Shown: piece after piece, positions 18,897-27,521 of the stretch
Position numbering within the stretch: the first letter of the stretch is position 1
How the letters are laid out: every line of letters begins with the position of its first letter
Assembly (NCBI RefSeq): GCF_000981805.1
Contig: NZ_CP011132.1
Location: 1,364,001-1,428,000 of the forward strand
Direction: 5' to 3'
DNA from: Citrobacter amalonaticus Y19
GTDB taxonomy: Bacteria > Pseudomonadota > Gammaproteobacteria > Enterobacterales > Enterobacteriaceae
DNA length: 64,000 bases
The notes under the pieces: model-generated
Told to the model about the DNA's origin: nothing
What the model saw: the letters and a program-made list of their open reading frames with translations, nothing else
Database searches by the model: none
Made by a program: the position numbers and the translations under genes

Positions 18897-20507
18897 TTAC
18901 GCATCATAAAGGGATAAACGTCTGCGCAGGCGGGTTGCGGGTTTCGATACCGCCCTGGCCATCGCAGTGCCAATTTCCTGGCAGGCGACTAACCCCTGAA
19001 TAAATGGCCGGTCATGCATCAAATAGGGCAACGCGCCAAAGGCAATTCGTCCGCGAACACTCTCAGACGCCTGAAGCGTATAGTCATCACCAACTTCCGG
19101 AATGTCATCACCACACGACAGTAATTGCCTGCGTAATCGCGGGAACGGCAAATCCGCTGTCTTCAGGGGTTTTTGACCTCGGGCGTCGATGAAAACGTCA
19201 AATGTCAGACGATCGTTGTGCGTCGTAATCTCGGTACGATCCGCTTTTATCTCCTTCCCGTAATTTTGTCCCAGCGTGAGAATGCGCAGAATACCGGCGG
19301 CGTGCAACGCCAGCATACGGCGAATGGACTCTGACGGGATTGCCGCATAATTATCAATAAACACGCGGGCGAGTCCTGAACTGAATCGTCTGCTGTCTTT
19401 TTCATCCAGATGGGCAACGATATCCTGAACCCCTTCATGTAAACGCAGCAGGGTATAGCGCCAGGCGACGGTGTGTTTGTCTCGCTTGTTCGCTTCGACT
19501 TCCTTCAGATTGGCGGCCGCCCAATCGAACGGATCGCTGTGCGTTCTGTCGGCAAACAGCGCTGTGGGAAAGCTATCCGCATCCAACAAGGAGAGCGATA
19601 TTTTCTGAGCCCATTTCGGGTCGGCTAATGTGAGTTCTTGCTGCATAAGGGTAAAAACGCGATCGAGGAGTCCTGCTGAACCCGCATCGATTTCGCGCGT
19701 AATGGCCTCATCAGTAGCGCACGCTAACGGTTCATAGGGAATGGGGCAGTAGAAGTCGGCTTCCGGCAAAATGCCGGAACGGGACATCAGCGTAATCTCC
19801 AGCGCTTCACTGTCTTTATCCAGAGAGAAATGGACCTGATTTTCCTCCGTCTCGTGAAACGTTCCATGCTGTACCGCAACGGCCATTGCGGCATCCAGGG
19901 CGCTCAGTGAGGTTCCCAGAATACCTACCCGGACGGCTGGCACGTCAGCCTCCATCAAGCCGGACCAGGGGCTGGGATAAAAGGCGCGTGTGGATTCGTC
20001 ATCGTCCGGCCAGACATGTCCAGTGGCGATAATCGCTAAGTCAACGTGCAGCGCCGCCGCGTGTTGATCCGTCCAGAGTTGTACGCCAGTGGGACCCGCG
20101 GCAACATCCGTGACTTCACAGGATTCATACAACGTTATTTTAAAACCCTGATTTTCTGCCTGGCGGACGGCGTGTAAAAACTGCGCGCGGAAATAGTCGC
20201 CCAGTAAAATGCGTGGCAGAAACTGGCGCTGGTGCAGAGACTCCTTCTTAACGCCGTATTGTGCGAGGTACTGTGCCTCCTGAGTTTGCAACCACTCAAG
20301 CCAGGTGTCGAAAAGCGGGGGGACCTCGATACTGGCAATATTTGCCAACATTATTGGGGTATTTTCAGAATGGCCATAAGGCATTCCAATTCCTGCTTCA
20401 CGCCCGCGTTCGAAGATGGCGATCTCCAGTGGCTGATCCTCTTTTAATAATGAGAAAAAGGTATAAACCCCCGTCGGGCCAGCCCCGATAATTGCGATTT
20501 TTTTCAT
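18897..20507 (-). CDS. ydhS: FAD/NAD(P)-binding protein YdhS
   Basis: A 536-residue flavoprotein-like protein matching E. coli YdhS along its length, as in VWPDDDESTRAFYPSPWSG against a near-identical E. coli segment. The N-terminal Rossmann motif is KKIAIIGAGPTGVYT (GxGxxG type), and LAIIATGHVWP is a second dinucleotide-type turn. The start ATG 20507 has CAGGGAT just upstream; the frame continues 51 bases further without a site. The reaction is not known. It is cytoplasmic, with no membrane segment. The small acidic protein gene follows on the same strand. Confidence 0.9.
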   Translation of the reverse strand: MKKIAIIGAGPTGVYTFFSLLKEDQPLEIAIFERGREAGIGMPYGHSENTPIMLANIASIEVPPLFDTWLEWLQTQEAQYLAQYGVKKESLHQRQFLPRILLGDYFRAQFLHAVRQAENQGFKITLYESCEVTDVAAGPTGVQLWTDQHAAALHVDLAIIATGHVWPDDDESTRAFYPSPWSGLMEADVPAVRVGILGTSLSALDAAMAVAVQHGTFHETEENQVHFSLDKDSEALEITLMSRSGILPEADFYCPIPYEPLACATDEAITREIDAGSAGLLDRVFTLMQQELTLADPKWAQKISLSLLDADSFPTALFADRTHSDPFDWAAANLKEVEANKRDKHTVAWRYTLLRLHEGVQDIVAHLDEKDSRRFSSGLARVFIDNYAAIPSESIRRMLALHAAGILRILTLGQNYGKEIKADRTEITTHNDRLTFDVFIDARGQKPLKTADLPFPRLRRQLLSCGDDIPEVGDDYTLQASESVRGRIAFGALPYLMHDRPFIQGLVACQEIGTAMARAVSKPATRLRRRLSLYDA

Positions 20508-20671
20508 ATCCCTGTCCGTCCCGTTCTTCTTATTCTGCCGCTGAAACGCGTGGTACATCGTGTAAGTGTAGATGAGTCAGGTACGGGGTTTGGTCTGGAA
20601 TAGCATTGTGTCCCTGACAGGCTGCATCCTCTGCCATACTTATCGTTGTTTGAGTCAGGTCAGGAGAGACG

Positions 20672-21469
20672 ATGATAACGCTGTGTAAAGCCTGTGGTAC
20701 TTCATATGACGCCAGTCAGCGTCCCGTCGAACGCTGCAAGATTTGTCAAGATGAGCGGCAATATGTGCCGGTATCCGGGCAGTCGTGGATTGATTTTGAC
20801 GACCTGACTCGCAGCCACACCAACAGGTGGCAGCAACATACGCCGCACCTGTTTAGCCTGACAACCATTCCGGCTTTTGCGATAAACCAGCGGGCGTTTC
20901 TGCTCAGAACGCCGGTGGGAAATGTCCTCTGGGATTGCATTGCGAATCTGGATCCGGCAACCCGAACGATCATCCGCGCATTAGGCGGATTGAGCTCCAT
21001 CGCTATCTCACATCCTCACTACTACACCACGATGCAGAACTGGGCGGAGGCGTTTGACGCTCCCGTCTGGCTCCATGCCGCTGACAGTGGCTGGATCATG
21101 CGTGACAGTCCCTGGATCCGCTTGTGGGAAGGGGAGGAGCACAGTTTGCTTCCCGGCATCACGTTGCTGCGTCTGGGGGGCCATTTTGCCGGTGGAACTG
21201 TTCTGTACCAGGATGAGGGGGAAGGAACTCTCCTCAGCGGAGATATCTTGCAGGTGACCCCGGGTGCCGACGCGGTATCATTTATGTGGAGTTATCCCAA
21301 CATGCTGCCCTTGTCGTCTGGTACGGTGGCAGGCATTATGCGTCGGCTCGAAGGTGTGAAATTCGCCAGTTTGTACGGCGCGTTTGAAGGACTGAATATT
21401 GTTAGCGATGCCCACGAGATAGTGCAGCGTTCGGGAGCAAAATATCTCTCCTGCCTGACGTCTCGTTAA
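20672..21469 (+). CDS. Metallo-beta-lactamase-fold protein with N-terminal zinc ribbon
   Basis: A 265-residue protein. Residues 5-26 hold two CxxC pairs (CKACGTSYDASQ and ERCKICQDER), a zinc-ribbon arrangement. The rest looks like a degenerate metallo-beta-lactamase fold: ISHPHYYTTMQNW in place of the usual HxHxDH, RLGGHFAGGTVLYQ, and LLSGDILQ giving a metal-site Asp. The first metal motif lacks the common HxHxDH order, so metal load and activity are uncertain. The start ATG 20672 follows AGGAGAG. It is transcribed divergently from ydhS with 164 bp between. I know of no assigned function. Confidence 0.8.
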   Translation: MITLCKACGTSYDASQRPVERCKICQDERQYVPVSGQSWIDFDDLTRSHTNRWQQHTPHLFSLTTIPAFAINQRAFLLRTPVGNVLWDCIANLDPATRTIIRALGGLSSIAISHPHYYTTMQNWAEAFDAPVWLHAADSGWIMRDSPWIRLWEGEEHSLLPGITLLRLGGHFAGGTVLYQDEGEGTLLSGDILQVTPGADAVSFMWSYPNMLPLSSGTVAGIMRRLEGVKFASLYGAFEGLNIVSDAHEIVQRSGAKYLSCLTSR

Positions 21470-21474
21470 GTCAC

Positions 21475-21496
21475 ATGAGGGGGAGAGCCCCCTCAT
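21475..21496. terminator. Hairpin between convergent MBL-fold gene and ydhR
   Basis: ATGAGGGGG-AGAG-CCCCCTCAT forms a perfect 9-bp stem in the 36-bp gap between two converging genes. The flanks lack a long T-run, so it may act as a weak terminator in both directions. Confidence 0.55.
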
Positions 21497-21505
21497 CACT
21501 ATCCG

Positions 21506-21811
21506 TTAGCCGAGCTTCGCGTTATTGATCTCACTTAACGGGATATTCACATCAAATATTTTGGCAATCACGTCCTCAACGCCGAGATTTTTTAAGCGTG
21601 CGGTATGCTTGTCCAGATAGGCCAGCGCGGTCTCTTCATTTTCGAAAAGATAAATCCCTCCCGCTTCCTGATTTTGCTCGCTTTCTGTCCACACCTTCCA
21701 TAAAAAGCCCGGTTCCTGATTAATTGATTCCGCCAGACCACGCAGTTGGTCTGCCATTTCTTGACCAAACGGTCCATCAAATGCGAAGTGAAGCTGTAAT
21801 AATTTAGGCAT
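21506..21811 (-). CDS. ydhR: Putative monooxygenase YdhR
   Basis: A 101-residue protein that matches E. coli YdhR closely (GLAESINQEPGFLWKVWTES). YdhR has a dimeric ferredoxin-like alpha/beta barrel like that of small cofactor-free monooxygenases such as ActVA-Orf6. The natural substrate is unknown. It is a single gene facing the MBL-fold gene. In E. coli the next feature towards mdtK is ydhQ and then the valine tRNAs; here a different cassette takes that place. Confidence 0.92.
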   Translation of the reverse strand: MPKLLQLHFAFDGPFGQEMADQLRGLAESINQEPGFLWKVWTESEQNQEAGGIYLFENEETALAYLDKHTARLKNLGVEDVIAKIFDVNIPLSEINNAKLG

Positions 21812-22052
21812 AATCCTGCTCCCTCTAAATACTCAACGATTAATTGTGTCATGGATTGTATCAGATTCAGGGGGAACAATAATGCCGACACATTTTCTCT
21901 GACTGGAATATTACTTTTCGATCACCTCAACGGGTGAAAGATTCATGCTTACATCATGGATTACGCTTAGCCCCGATACTTTTAAACCCCACTATTCTCA
22001 CAAAAGCAAGTCAATCACGTGATATTCCTTCATTATTCGTCACGAGGCCACA

Positions 22053-23117
22053 ATGCGACTACTGCTTATTTTACCCATCAGCGCATTATTATTGTTACCT
22101 CCCACAGCCGAATTACAGGCGGCGTCGAGTGCCATTGTCCCGGTCCAGCCGGGCGTCGCCACACCGATTGCCCGCGCCCCCTGCATCACGCCGCCGGAGG
22201 CTTCTCCTGTTGGTACGATAACCGTGGAAAAGGACGGTGCGCTATTCGTTGCCAGCATCACGGTACCCGAGACACAACAGGCCCCCTTCCTGGTCACGCT
22301 TAATACCGGAGAGACCAACGTTGCCCCTTGTTCAGGGGACAAACCGCTGCTGGTGCAGGTCATTCCGAAGCAACAGGCCCAGATCTCATCAGCCTCCGTC
22401 CAGCAGGCCTTCATGGTGCTGATGGCGGCCTTTGTGCTGGCGCTGCTGATGGAAAGCGCTTTTGCGCTACTGTTTAACTGGCGTCTTTTTCAGGCGCTTG
22501 TGGTGGGACGCGCCTGGCGTACCCCCATTATGCTGGTGGGCTCCTGGCTCGTCGTTAGTTCATTTAAGCTCGATTTGATTGTTGAATTGTTTTCCGCCTA
22601 CCGTGGATTCACGGTGTCCGGGGGCGTGTTCACCGAGATCCTCACCGCGATGATCGTCAGTGGTGGCAGCGTAGGGGTAAACAAAATCCTGACAGGGCTT
22701 GGTTTTCGCTCTGCGATCCCCCGCCAGGATCCGAATACCGATCGGGCATCACTGGCACAAAACGAAGCCTGGGTTTCTCTGGATATTTCGGCAGTTCTGC
22801 CTGGACGGCGTCTGAGTGTGGAAATGCAGGAAGACGTTGCACCCGCGGGGACCGCTCCGACCCTGGCGATATTTACGCCACCGGGTGAGGGGCGGTTGAA
22901 GGCGATAATGTTTCCGTCGCGCGGCCGTCTTCCCGCCAGCGGCGGTATGCGAGTCTCCGCATTGGACAAACTGTACTACTTCGCGATTCGCGATCTCAAC
23001 AGTAACCAGCTTTATGACGTGAACGGCAATAAGATCCCCGATATCAGACATTCGGCACCTTACTGTTTTGCCGCAAGGGCGATTGTGGATTTCTCCGTCG
23101 TTAAATTGCAGCCGTAA
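22053..23117 (+). CDS. Unrecognised exported membrane protein, 354 residues
   Basis: A protein with a Sec-type signal (MRLLLILPISALLLLPPTA, cleavage near residue 23), a periplasmic stretch of about 90 residues with two cysteines, then hydrophobic segments at about 120-145 (FMVLMAAFVLALLMESAFAL), 152-172 and 190-208. The last 140 residues are soluble, with an extended pattern (YYFAIRDLNSNQLYDVNGNK). I do not recognise the family. The next gene, 45 bp downstream on the same strand, encodes a phospholipase-D-like enzyme, so the two are probably co-transcribed. Its place beside the valine tRNAs suggests accessory DNA. Confidence 0.8.
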   Translation: MRLLLILPISALLLLPPTAELQAASSAIVPVQPGVATPIARAPCITPPEASPVGTITVEKDGALFVASITVPETQQAPFLVTLNTGETNVAPCSGDKPLLVQVIPKQQAQISSASVQQAFMVLMAAFVLALLMESAFALLFNWRLFQALVVGRAWRTPIMLVGSWLVVSSFKLDLIVELFSAYRGFTVSGGVFTEILTAMIVSGGSVGVNKILTGLGFRSAIPRQDPNTDRASLAQNEAWVSLDISAVLPGRRLSVEMQEDVAPAGTAPTLAIFTPPGEGRLKAIMFPSRGRLPASGGMRVSALDKLYYFAIRDLNSNQLYDVNGNKIPDIRHSAPYCFAARAIVDFSVVKLQP

Positions 23118-23162
23118 TATCGGCGCGCTGAAAAGTATAATTATTTAACCATCGAGGTCACT

Positions 23163-24893
23163 ATGTCTGAATATACCTGCTATGCCACGGATAACGGTTT
23201 TCATTTTAAGCTATGGCGTGGAGAAAGAATGGTACTGCTGGGTTTCGATGTCGATGAACCCGAACCTGACTTTGTTGGCTTTGCCGTAAAAGTGTGCCCG
23301 CCGAACAGTAAAAAATATACCTGCCTTAAAAATCGTATCGCTTTTGATTATACGGATGCGAAGGTAACGGGCGATCGGTTGTTTGATACCAACGTCGCAC
23401 CGTTGCAACGATTTCGTTGGATCCATTTTCCCTGGCAACCGGTAGCAGGAATTTATCACTATCAGGCAACTAAAATGCATATGGAGCCTGACGGGAGTTT
23501 ACGCGAGGGAATTACCCTGGAAAACAGTATTGAGCTTTCGCCGGTCACATACGACGATATTGTTGATATTGGTTTTACGCGCAACTTCGCGTCGTCGCAG
23601 GCATATCGTGACCAGTTTAATAATAACTCTGACATTATTCCCGGCGCAGGTGAGGATGGGCTTAATTTTAAACTGCGCGACGATGTGAAAAATAGTCGGG
23701 GTGAAACCGTTTATGACTGGCTGGGATTTGAAGCAAAAACCCTGATTGATACGTTTATTCAGGAGGTAGTAGACAATCCTGATCTCCATCTCGATTTCAT
23801 GGCCTTTGATCTGGATCTTCCGGATCTGGTCGAAAAACTGGAGGCGATCGGCCCACGCCTGCGCGCGGTGATTGATGATTCTTCAAAGAAAGATAAAGAG
23901 ACGGGTATCCCGGAAGGGCACGGCGCGAAGAACAGCAGCGAAAGCGTGGCGTCGCAGCGACTGACTGCCGCTGGGGCACAGGTCACACGTACCCGCTTTT
24001 TTAACCTTCAGCACCATAAGGTCCTGATCCAGCGCGATAAGCAAAATCAGGCGGTTAAAGTGCTGTGCGGCTCAACCAATTTTTCTTTCCGCGGGCTCTA
24101 TATCCAGGCGAATAATGTGCTGGTCTTTCATTCCTCTGGCGTTGCGGCATCGTTTGGTCAGATGTTTGAGGAGGCGTTTACTAAGCCTGAAGCATTCCGC
24201 CACTCGCCGTTATCGCAGAGTATACAGACAATAAAACATGCTAATGGTCCGACGGTTAACATCTCTTATTCTCCCCATCGCGAAACGTCGCTTTCGCTGG
24301 ACCCGGTGGTGAACGCCATTAACCAGGCGAGTTCGTCTGTGTTCTATTCCATTGCTTTTCTTAATAATATGAAGGAATCACCGGTGGGCGTTGCGCTTAC
24401 AGAATTACTGAATCGTCCTGTCTTCAGCTATGGCACGGTGAATACGGCGGGAGAATTGCAGGTAATTAAACCGGATGGCACGCTGGCCGTTGCCGATTTT
24501 GCCTACCTGGCGAAAAAAGCGCCAGAGCCATTTCGAACTGAATGGGCAGGGGGTAAGGGAATCAATATTCACCATAAATTTGTGGTGACCGATTTTAATC
24601 TGGCAAGCGCCAAAGTGTTCACCGGATCGAGCAATCTGGCCCCCTCGGGTGAGAAGAATAATGGTGACCACCTGATCATGATTGAAGATCAAAAGATCGC
24701 GACGGCTTATGTTATTGAAGCCATCAGGGTGTTTGATCATCTGCAGTTTCGTCAGCGGATGCAGGGGGCTGCCGACGTTCAGGTGATTACGTTGCTCAAA
24801 CCTGAAGCGATGACAGGGCAACCGGCTTGGTTTACCCGATTCTACGTAGCAGGCAGTCAGGCGAATAATGACCGTTTACTGTTCAGTCGTTAA
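23163..24893 (+). CDS. Phospholipase-D-superfamily protein, 576 residues
   Basis: A large protein with two HKD motifs of the phospholipase D/nuclease superfamily. The first is H284-x-K286 with GSTN at 303-306; the Asp five positions after K286 is Arg (R291), with Asp one place later. The second is H470-x-K472-x4-D477 with GSSN at 488-491. Residues 1-170 form a separate N-terminal region of beta character that I do not recognise. There is no signal peptide, so it is cytoplasmic unless secreted another way. Start ATG 23163 follows GAGGTCACT. It may be a nuclease, a phosphatidyltransferase or an anti-phage or antibacterial effector; the sequence does not decide. Confidence 0.8.
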   Translation: MSEYTCYATDNGFHFKLWRGERMVLLGFDVDEPEPDFVGFAVKVCPPNSKKYTCLKNRIAFDYTDAKVTGDRLFDTNVAPLQRFRWIHFPWQPVAGIYHYQATKMHMEPDGSLREGITLENSIELSPVTYDDIVDIGFTRNFASSQAYRDQFNNNSDIIPGAGEDGLNFKLRDDVKNSRGETVYDWLGFEAKTLIDTFIQEVVDNPDLHLDFMAFDLDLPDLVEKLEAIGPRLRAVIDDSSKKDKETGIPEGHGAKNSSESVASQRLTAAGAQVTRTRFFNLQHHKVLIQRDKQNQAVKVLCGSTNFSFRGLYIQANNVLVFHSSGVAASFGQMFEEAFTKPEAFRHSPLSQSIQTIKHANGPTVNISYSPHRETSLSLDPVVNAINQASSSVFYSIAFLNNMKESPVGVALTELLNRPVFSYGTVNTAGELQVIKPDGTLAVADFAYLAKKAPEPFRTEWAGGKGINIHHKFVVTDFNLASAKVFTGSSNLAPSGEKNNGDHLIMIEDQKIATAYVIEAIRVFDHLQFRQRMQGAADVQVITLLKPEAMTGQPAWFTRFYVAGSQANNDRLLFSR

Positions 24894-24930
24894 CAGGGAA
24901 TTGATGGATAATTGCGGGATAACAGCAAAA

Positions 24931-25007
24931 TGGTGCGTCTGAATGGACTCGAACCATCGACCCCCACCATGTCAAGGTGGTGCTCTAACCAACTGAGCTA
25001 CAGACGC
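24931..25007 (-). tRNA. valV: tRNA-Val(GAC)
   Basis: A 77-base tRNA gene with encoded CCA. The acceptor stem pairs GCGTCTG with CAGACGC. The D arm AGCTCAGTTGG, T arm GGTTCGAGTCC and anticodon loop TTGACAT (anticodon GAC, complement at 24971-24973) are all present. Its 3' end points to the phospholipase-D gene 37 bp away. Which of the two copies is valV and which valW I assign only by order. Confidence 0.97.
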
Positions 25008-25021
25008 ATATAAAGATGAGA

Positions 25022-25098
25022 TGGTGCGTTCAATTGGACTCGAACCAACGACCCCCACCATGTCAAGGTGGTGCTCTAACCAACTGAGCTATGAACGC
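25022..25098 (-). tRNA. valW: tRNA-Val(GAC), second copy
   Basis: A 77-base tRNA gene with acceptor GCGTTCA/TGAACGC, the same anticodon loop TTGACAT (complement of GAC at 25062-25064) and encoded CCA. It is first in the transcript and separated from the other copy by 14 bases, so both come from one precursor. Confidence 0.97.
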
Positions 25099-25124
25099 AA
25101 TGTTGTGTGTGACAACGGGGACGA

Positions 25125-25153
25125 ATATTAGCGGCAGAGCCGGGATGAGGCAA
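25125..25153 (-). promoter_or_regulatory. Promoter of the tandem tRNA-Val genes
   Basis: On the minus strand TTGCCT (25148-25153) and TAATAT (25125-25130) stand 17 bases apart. A GC-rich discriminator (CGTCCCC) follows, as in stringently controlled stable-RNA promoters. Transcription would start near 25118, about 20 bases before the first tRNA. Confidence 0.8.
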
Positions 25154-25219
25154 GAGGGAAATGGTAATTTTCTTCCGGATTTCACCCGATTGCGGAGGAA
25201 GTGCGCAAAATGTCGAGAG

Positions 25220-25243
25220 AATAGCCGCCAGCTGGCGGCTATT
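25220..25243 (-). terminator. Hairpin after mdtK
   Basis: AATAGCCGCCAG followed by CTGGCGGCTATT is a perfect 24-base palindrome six bases after the mdtK stop. A long T-run is absent on either side, so termination may be partial. Confidence 0.6.
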
Positions 25244-25249
25244 GCCGTT

Positions 25250-26623
25250 TTATCGCGCAGCGCGTTGCAGAATGACCGTCGACGGCTGGCGTTGCAGGAA
25301 ACGCATCCGCAACATCATCATGATTGCTGCCGAGGTCAGACCGATGATAAAGCCTATCCAGAATCCAGCCGGCCCCATGCGGTCCACCACCAGGTCGGTC
25401 AGGGCGAGGATATAACCGCTCGGCAGTCCCAGCACCCAGTACGCGGTAAGGGTGATAAAGAAAATCGAACGCGTATCTTTATAACCACGCAGGATCCCGC
25501 TACCGATGACCTGGATGGAGTCTGAAATCTGATACACCGCCGCCAGCAGCATCAGCTGCGCCGCCAGTGTCACTACTTCAGGATTGTCGTTATAGAGCAG
25601 GGCGATATGCTCACGCAGCGTTACGGTAAAGATTGCAGTGAGACACGCCATGCAGACGCCAACGCCTAAACCCGTACGCGCGGCGGTTTGCGCATCCAGC
25701 GTAGAGCCTTGTCCCAGACGATAGCCCACGCGAATAGTCACCGCCGCCGCCAGCGACATCGGCAGTACAAACATCAGCGAGCTGAAATTCAGGGCAATCT
25801 GGTGACCCGCAACATCGACAATGCCCAACGGCGAAACCAGCAGCGCCACGACGGCGAACAGCGTGACTTCAAAGAACAGCGCCAGCGCAATCGGCAGACC
25901 CAATTGCACCAGGCGTTTCATCACTGCGCTATCCGGCTTGCTGAAGCGCTGTTCATTGCGAATATCGCGCATCGAACGCGCATGTTTGACATACCAGAGC
26001 ATCGCGCAGAACATCACCCAATAGACCGCAGCGGTGGCTACGCCGCAACCGACACCACCGAGTTCCGGCATGCCGAAGTGACCATAGATAAAGATATAGT
26101 TCACCGGAATGTTGACCAGCAGACCAAGAAACCCCATCACCATGCCGGGTTTGGTTTTTGCCAGACCTTCACACTGGTTACGCGCAACCTGAAAAAACAG
26201 ATAACCCGGTGCGCCCCATAACAATGCGCGCAGGTAACCGACGGCCTTATCCGCCAGGGCCGGATCAATATTGTGCATCGCGCGGATGATGTAACCGGCG
26301 TTCCACAGGACAACCATAATCAGTACCGAGACGAAACCTGCCAGCCAGAACCCCTGGCGAACCTGATGCGCAATGCGCTCGCGGCGCCCGGAACCGTTGA
26401 GCTGAGCAATCACCGGGGTCAACGCCAGCAGCAACCCGTGACCGAACAGAATGGCGGGCAGCCAGATGGACGTCCCGATGGCGACGGCGGCCATGTCGGT
26501 GGCGCTGTAGCCACCCGCCATCACGGTATCGACGAACCCCATTGCGGTTTGGGCGATTTGCGCAAGAATCACCGGTATTGCCAGAGCCAATAACTGACGC
26601 GCTTCACTGATATACTTCTGCAC
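25250..26623 (-). CDS. mdtK: MATE multidrug efflux pump MdtK (NorM)
   Basis: A 457-residue, twelve-helix sodium/cation-coupled exporter of fluoroquinolones and cationic drugs. The sequence is nearly that of E. coli MdtK (ALAIPVILAQIAQTAMGFVD). I use the GTG at 26623, which gives the E. coli length and has AGGTG five bases upstream; an ATG at 26638 would add five residues. The gene marks the start of the conserved E. coli backbone to the right. Confidence 0.96.
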   Translation of the reverse strand: MQKYISEARQLLALAIPVILAQIAQTAMGFVDTVMAGGYSATDMAAVAIGTSIWLPAILFGHGLLLALTPVIAQLNGSGRRERIAHQVRQGFWLAGFVSVLIMVVLWNAGYIIRAMHNIDPALADKAVGYLRALLWGAPGYLFFQVARNQCEGLAKTKPGMVMGFLGLLVNIPVNYIFIYGHFGMPELGGVGCGVATAAVYWVMFCAMLWYVKHARSMRDIRNEQRFSKPDSAVMKRLVQLGLPIALALFFEVTLFAVVALLVSPLGIVDVAGHQIALNFSSLMFVLPMSLAAAVTIRVGYRLGQGSTLDAQTAARTGLGVGVCMACLTAIFTVTLREHIALLYNDNPEVVTLAAQLMLLAAVYQISDSIQVIGSGILRGYKDTRSIFFITLTAYWVLGLPSGYILALTDLVVDRMGPAGFWIGFIIGLTSAAIMMMLRMRFLQRQPSTVILQRAAR

Positions 26624-26841
26624 GTGTACACCTATCATTTTGTTTTTATTTGAGAGACTAAAAAAGCCGCCACGAGTGGCAGCAAGAAGAAGATGCAGGG
26701 GAAATTTCAGTCTATTGTAGCGATGAATACATATTTCTCCAGTGAAAAAACAGGCGCAATGGGCGCTTGACTGGCAACCTGATTTTCCAACTGCTATTGT
26801 GGCAGGCTGAAATGGCTTAACTGAATTCAGGAGTTGCAGGT

Positions 26842-27483
26842 ATGTTTACGGGTATTGTGCAGGGCACCGCAAAACTGGTGTCGATTGATGAAAAACCAAA
26901 TTTTCGCACCCATGTAGTGGAATTACCTGAATACATGCTGGACGCGCTGGAAACGGGCGCATCGGTGGCGCACAACGGCTGCTGCCTGACCGTGAAAGAA
27001 ATTAACGGTAACCGCATCAGTTTTGATCTGATGAAGGAGACGCTGCGTATTACCAATCTGGGCGATCTGAACGTGGGCGACCTGGTGAACGTCGAGCGCG
27101 CGGCAAAATTCAGCGATGAGATTGGCGGGCATCTGATGTCCGGTCACATCATGACCACGGCGGAAGTGTCAAAGATTTTGACTTCAGAGAATAATCGTCA
27201 GATCTGGTTCAAAGTCCAGGATCCGACGTTAATGAAATACATTCTGTATAAAGGATTTATTGGCATTGACGGGATCAGCCTGACCGTTGGCGAAGTCACT
27301 GCGACGCGTTTTTGCGTGCATCTTATTCCGGAAACACTGGAACGCACGACGCTGGGTAAGAAGAAACTGGGCGCGCGCGTCAATATCGAAATCGACCCGC
27401 AAACGCAGGCCGTGGTGGATACGGTGGAACGCGTGCTGGCTGCGCGTGAAGCCGTGGTCGCAAAAACCGCCAGCGAAGCGTAA
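26842..27483 (+). CDS. ribE: Riboflavin synthase, alpha chain
   Basis: A 213-residue enzyme (RibC in some E. coli naming) that converts two molecules of 6,7-dimethyl-8-ribityllumazine into riboflavin. The N-terminal MFTGIV and the duplicated lumazine-binding domains (residues about 1-97 and 98-190, with GHLMSGHI and GFIGIDGISLTV) are diagnostic. It is divergent from mdtK with a 218-bp gap. No FMN riboswitch is seen upstream, as expected, since in enterobacteria that element controls ribB. Confidence 0.96.
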   Translation: MFTGIVQGTAKLVSIDEKPNFRTHVVELPEYMLDALETGASVAHNGCCLTVKEINGNRISFDLMKETLRITNLGDLNVGDLVNVERAAKFSDEIGGHLMSGHIMTTAEVSKILTSENNRQIWFKVQDPTLMKYILYKGFIGIDGISLTVGEVTATRFCVHLIPETLERTTLGKKKLGARVNIEIDPQTQAVVDTVERVLAAREAVVAKTASEA

Positions 27484-27521
27484 GGCCGCGCTACCCCCGC
27501 AGAACAGCGGGGGGATGAGGT

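Noticed and set aside
21812..22052. Attachment-site copy of the tRNA-Val 3' end on the far side of the PLD cassette
   Set aside because: I looked for a direct repeat of TGGACTCGAACC and neighbouring tRNA sequence between ydhR and 22053 and found none, and no integrase gene is present. The cassette may still be acquired, but not by a visible tRNA-type integration.
26640..26841. FMN riboswitch upstream of ribE
   Set aside because: The conserved FMN aptamer blocks are absent; in enterobacteria this element belongs to ribB.
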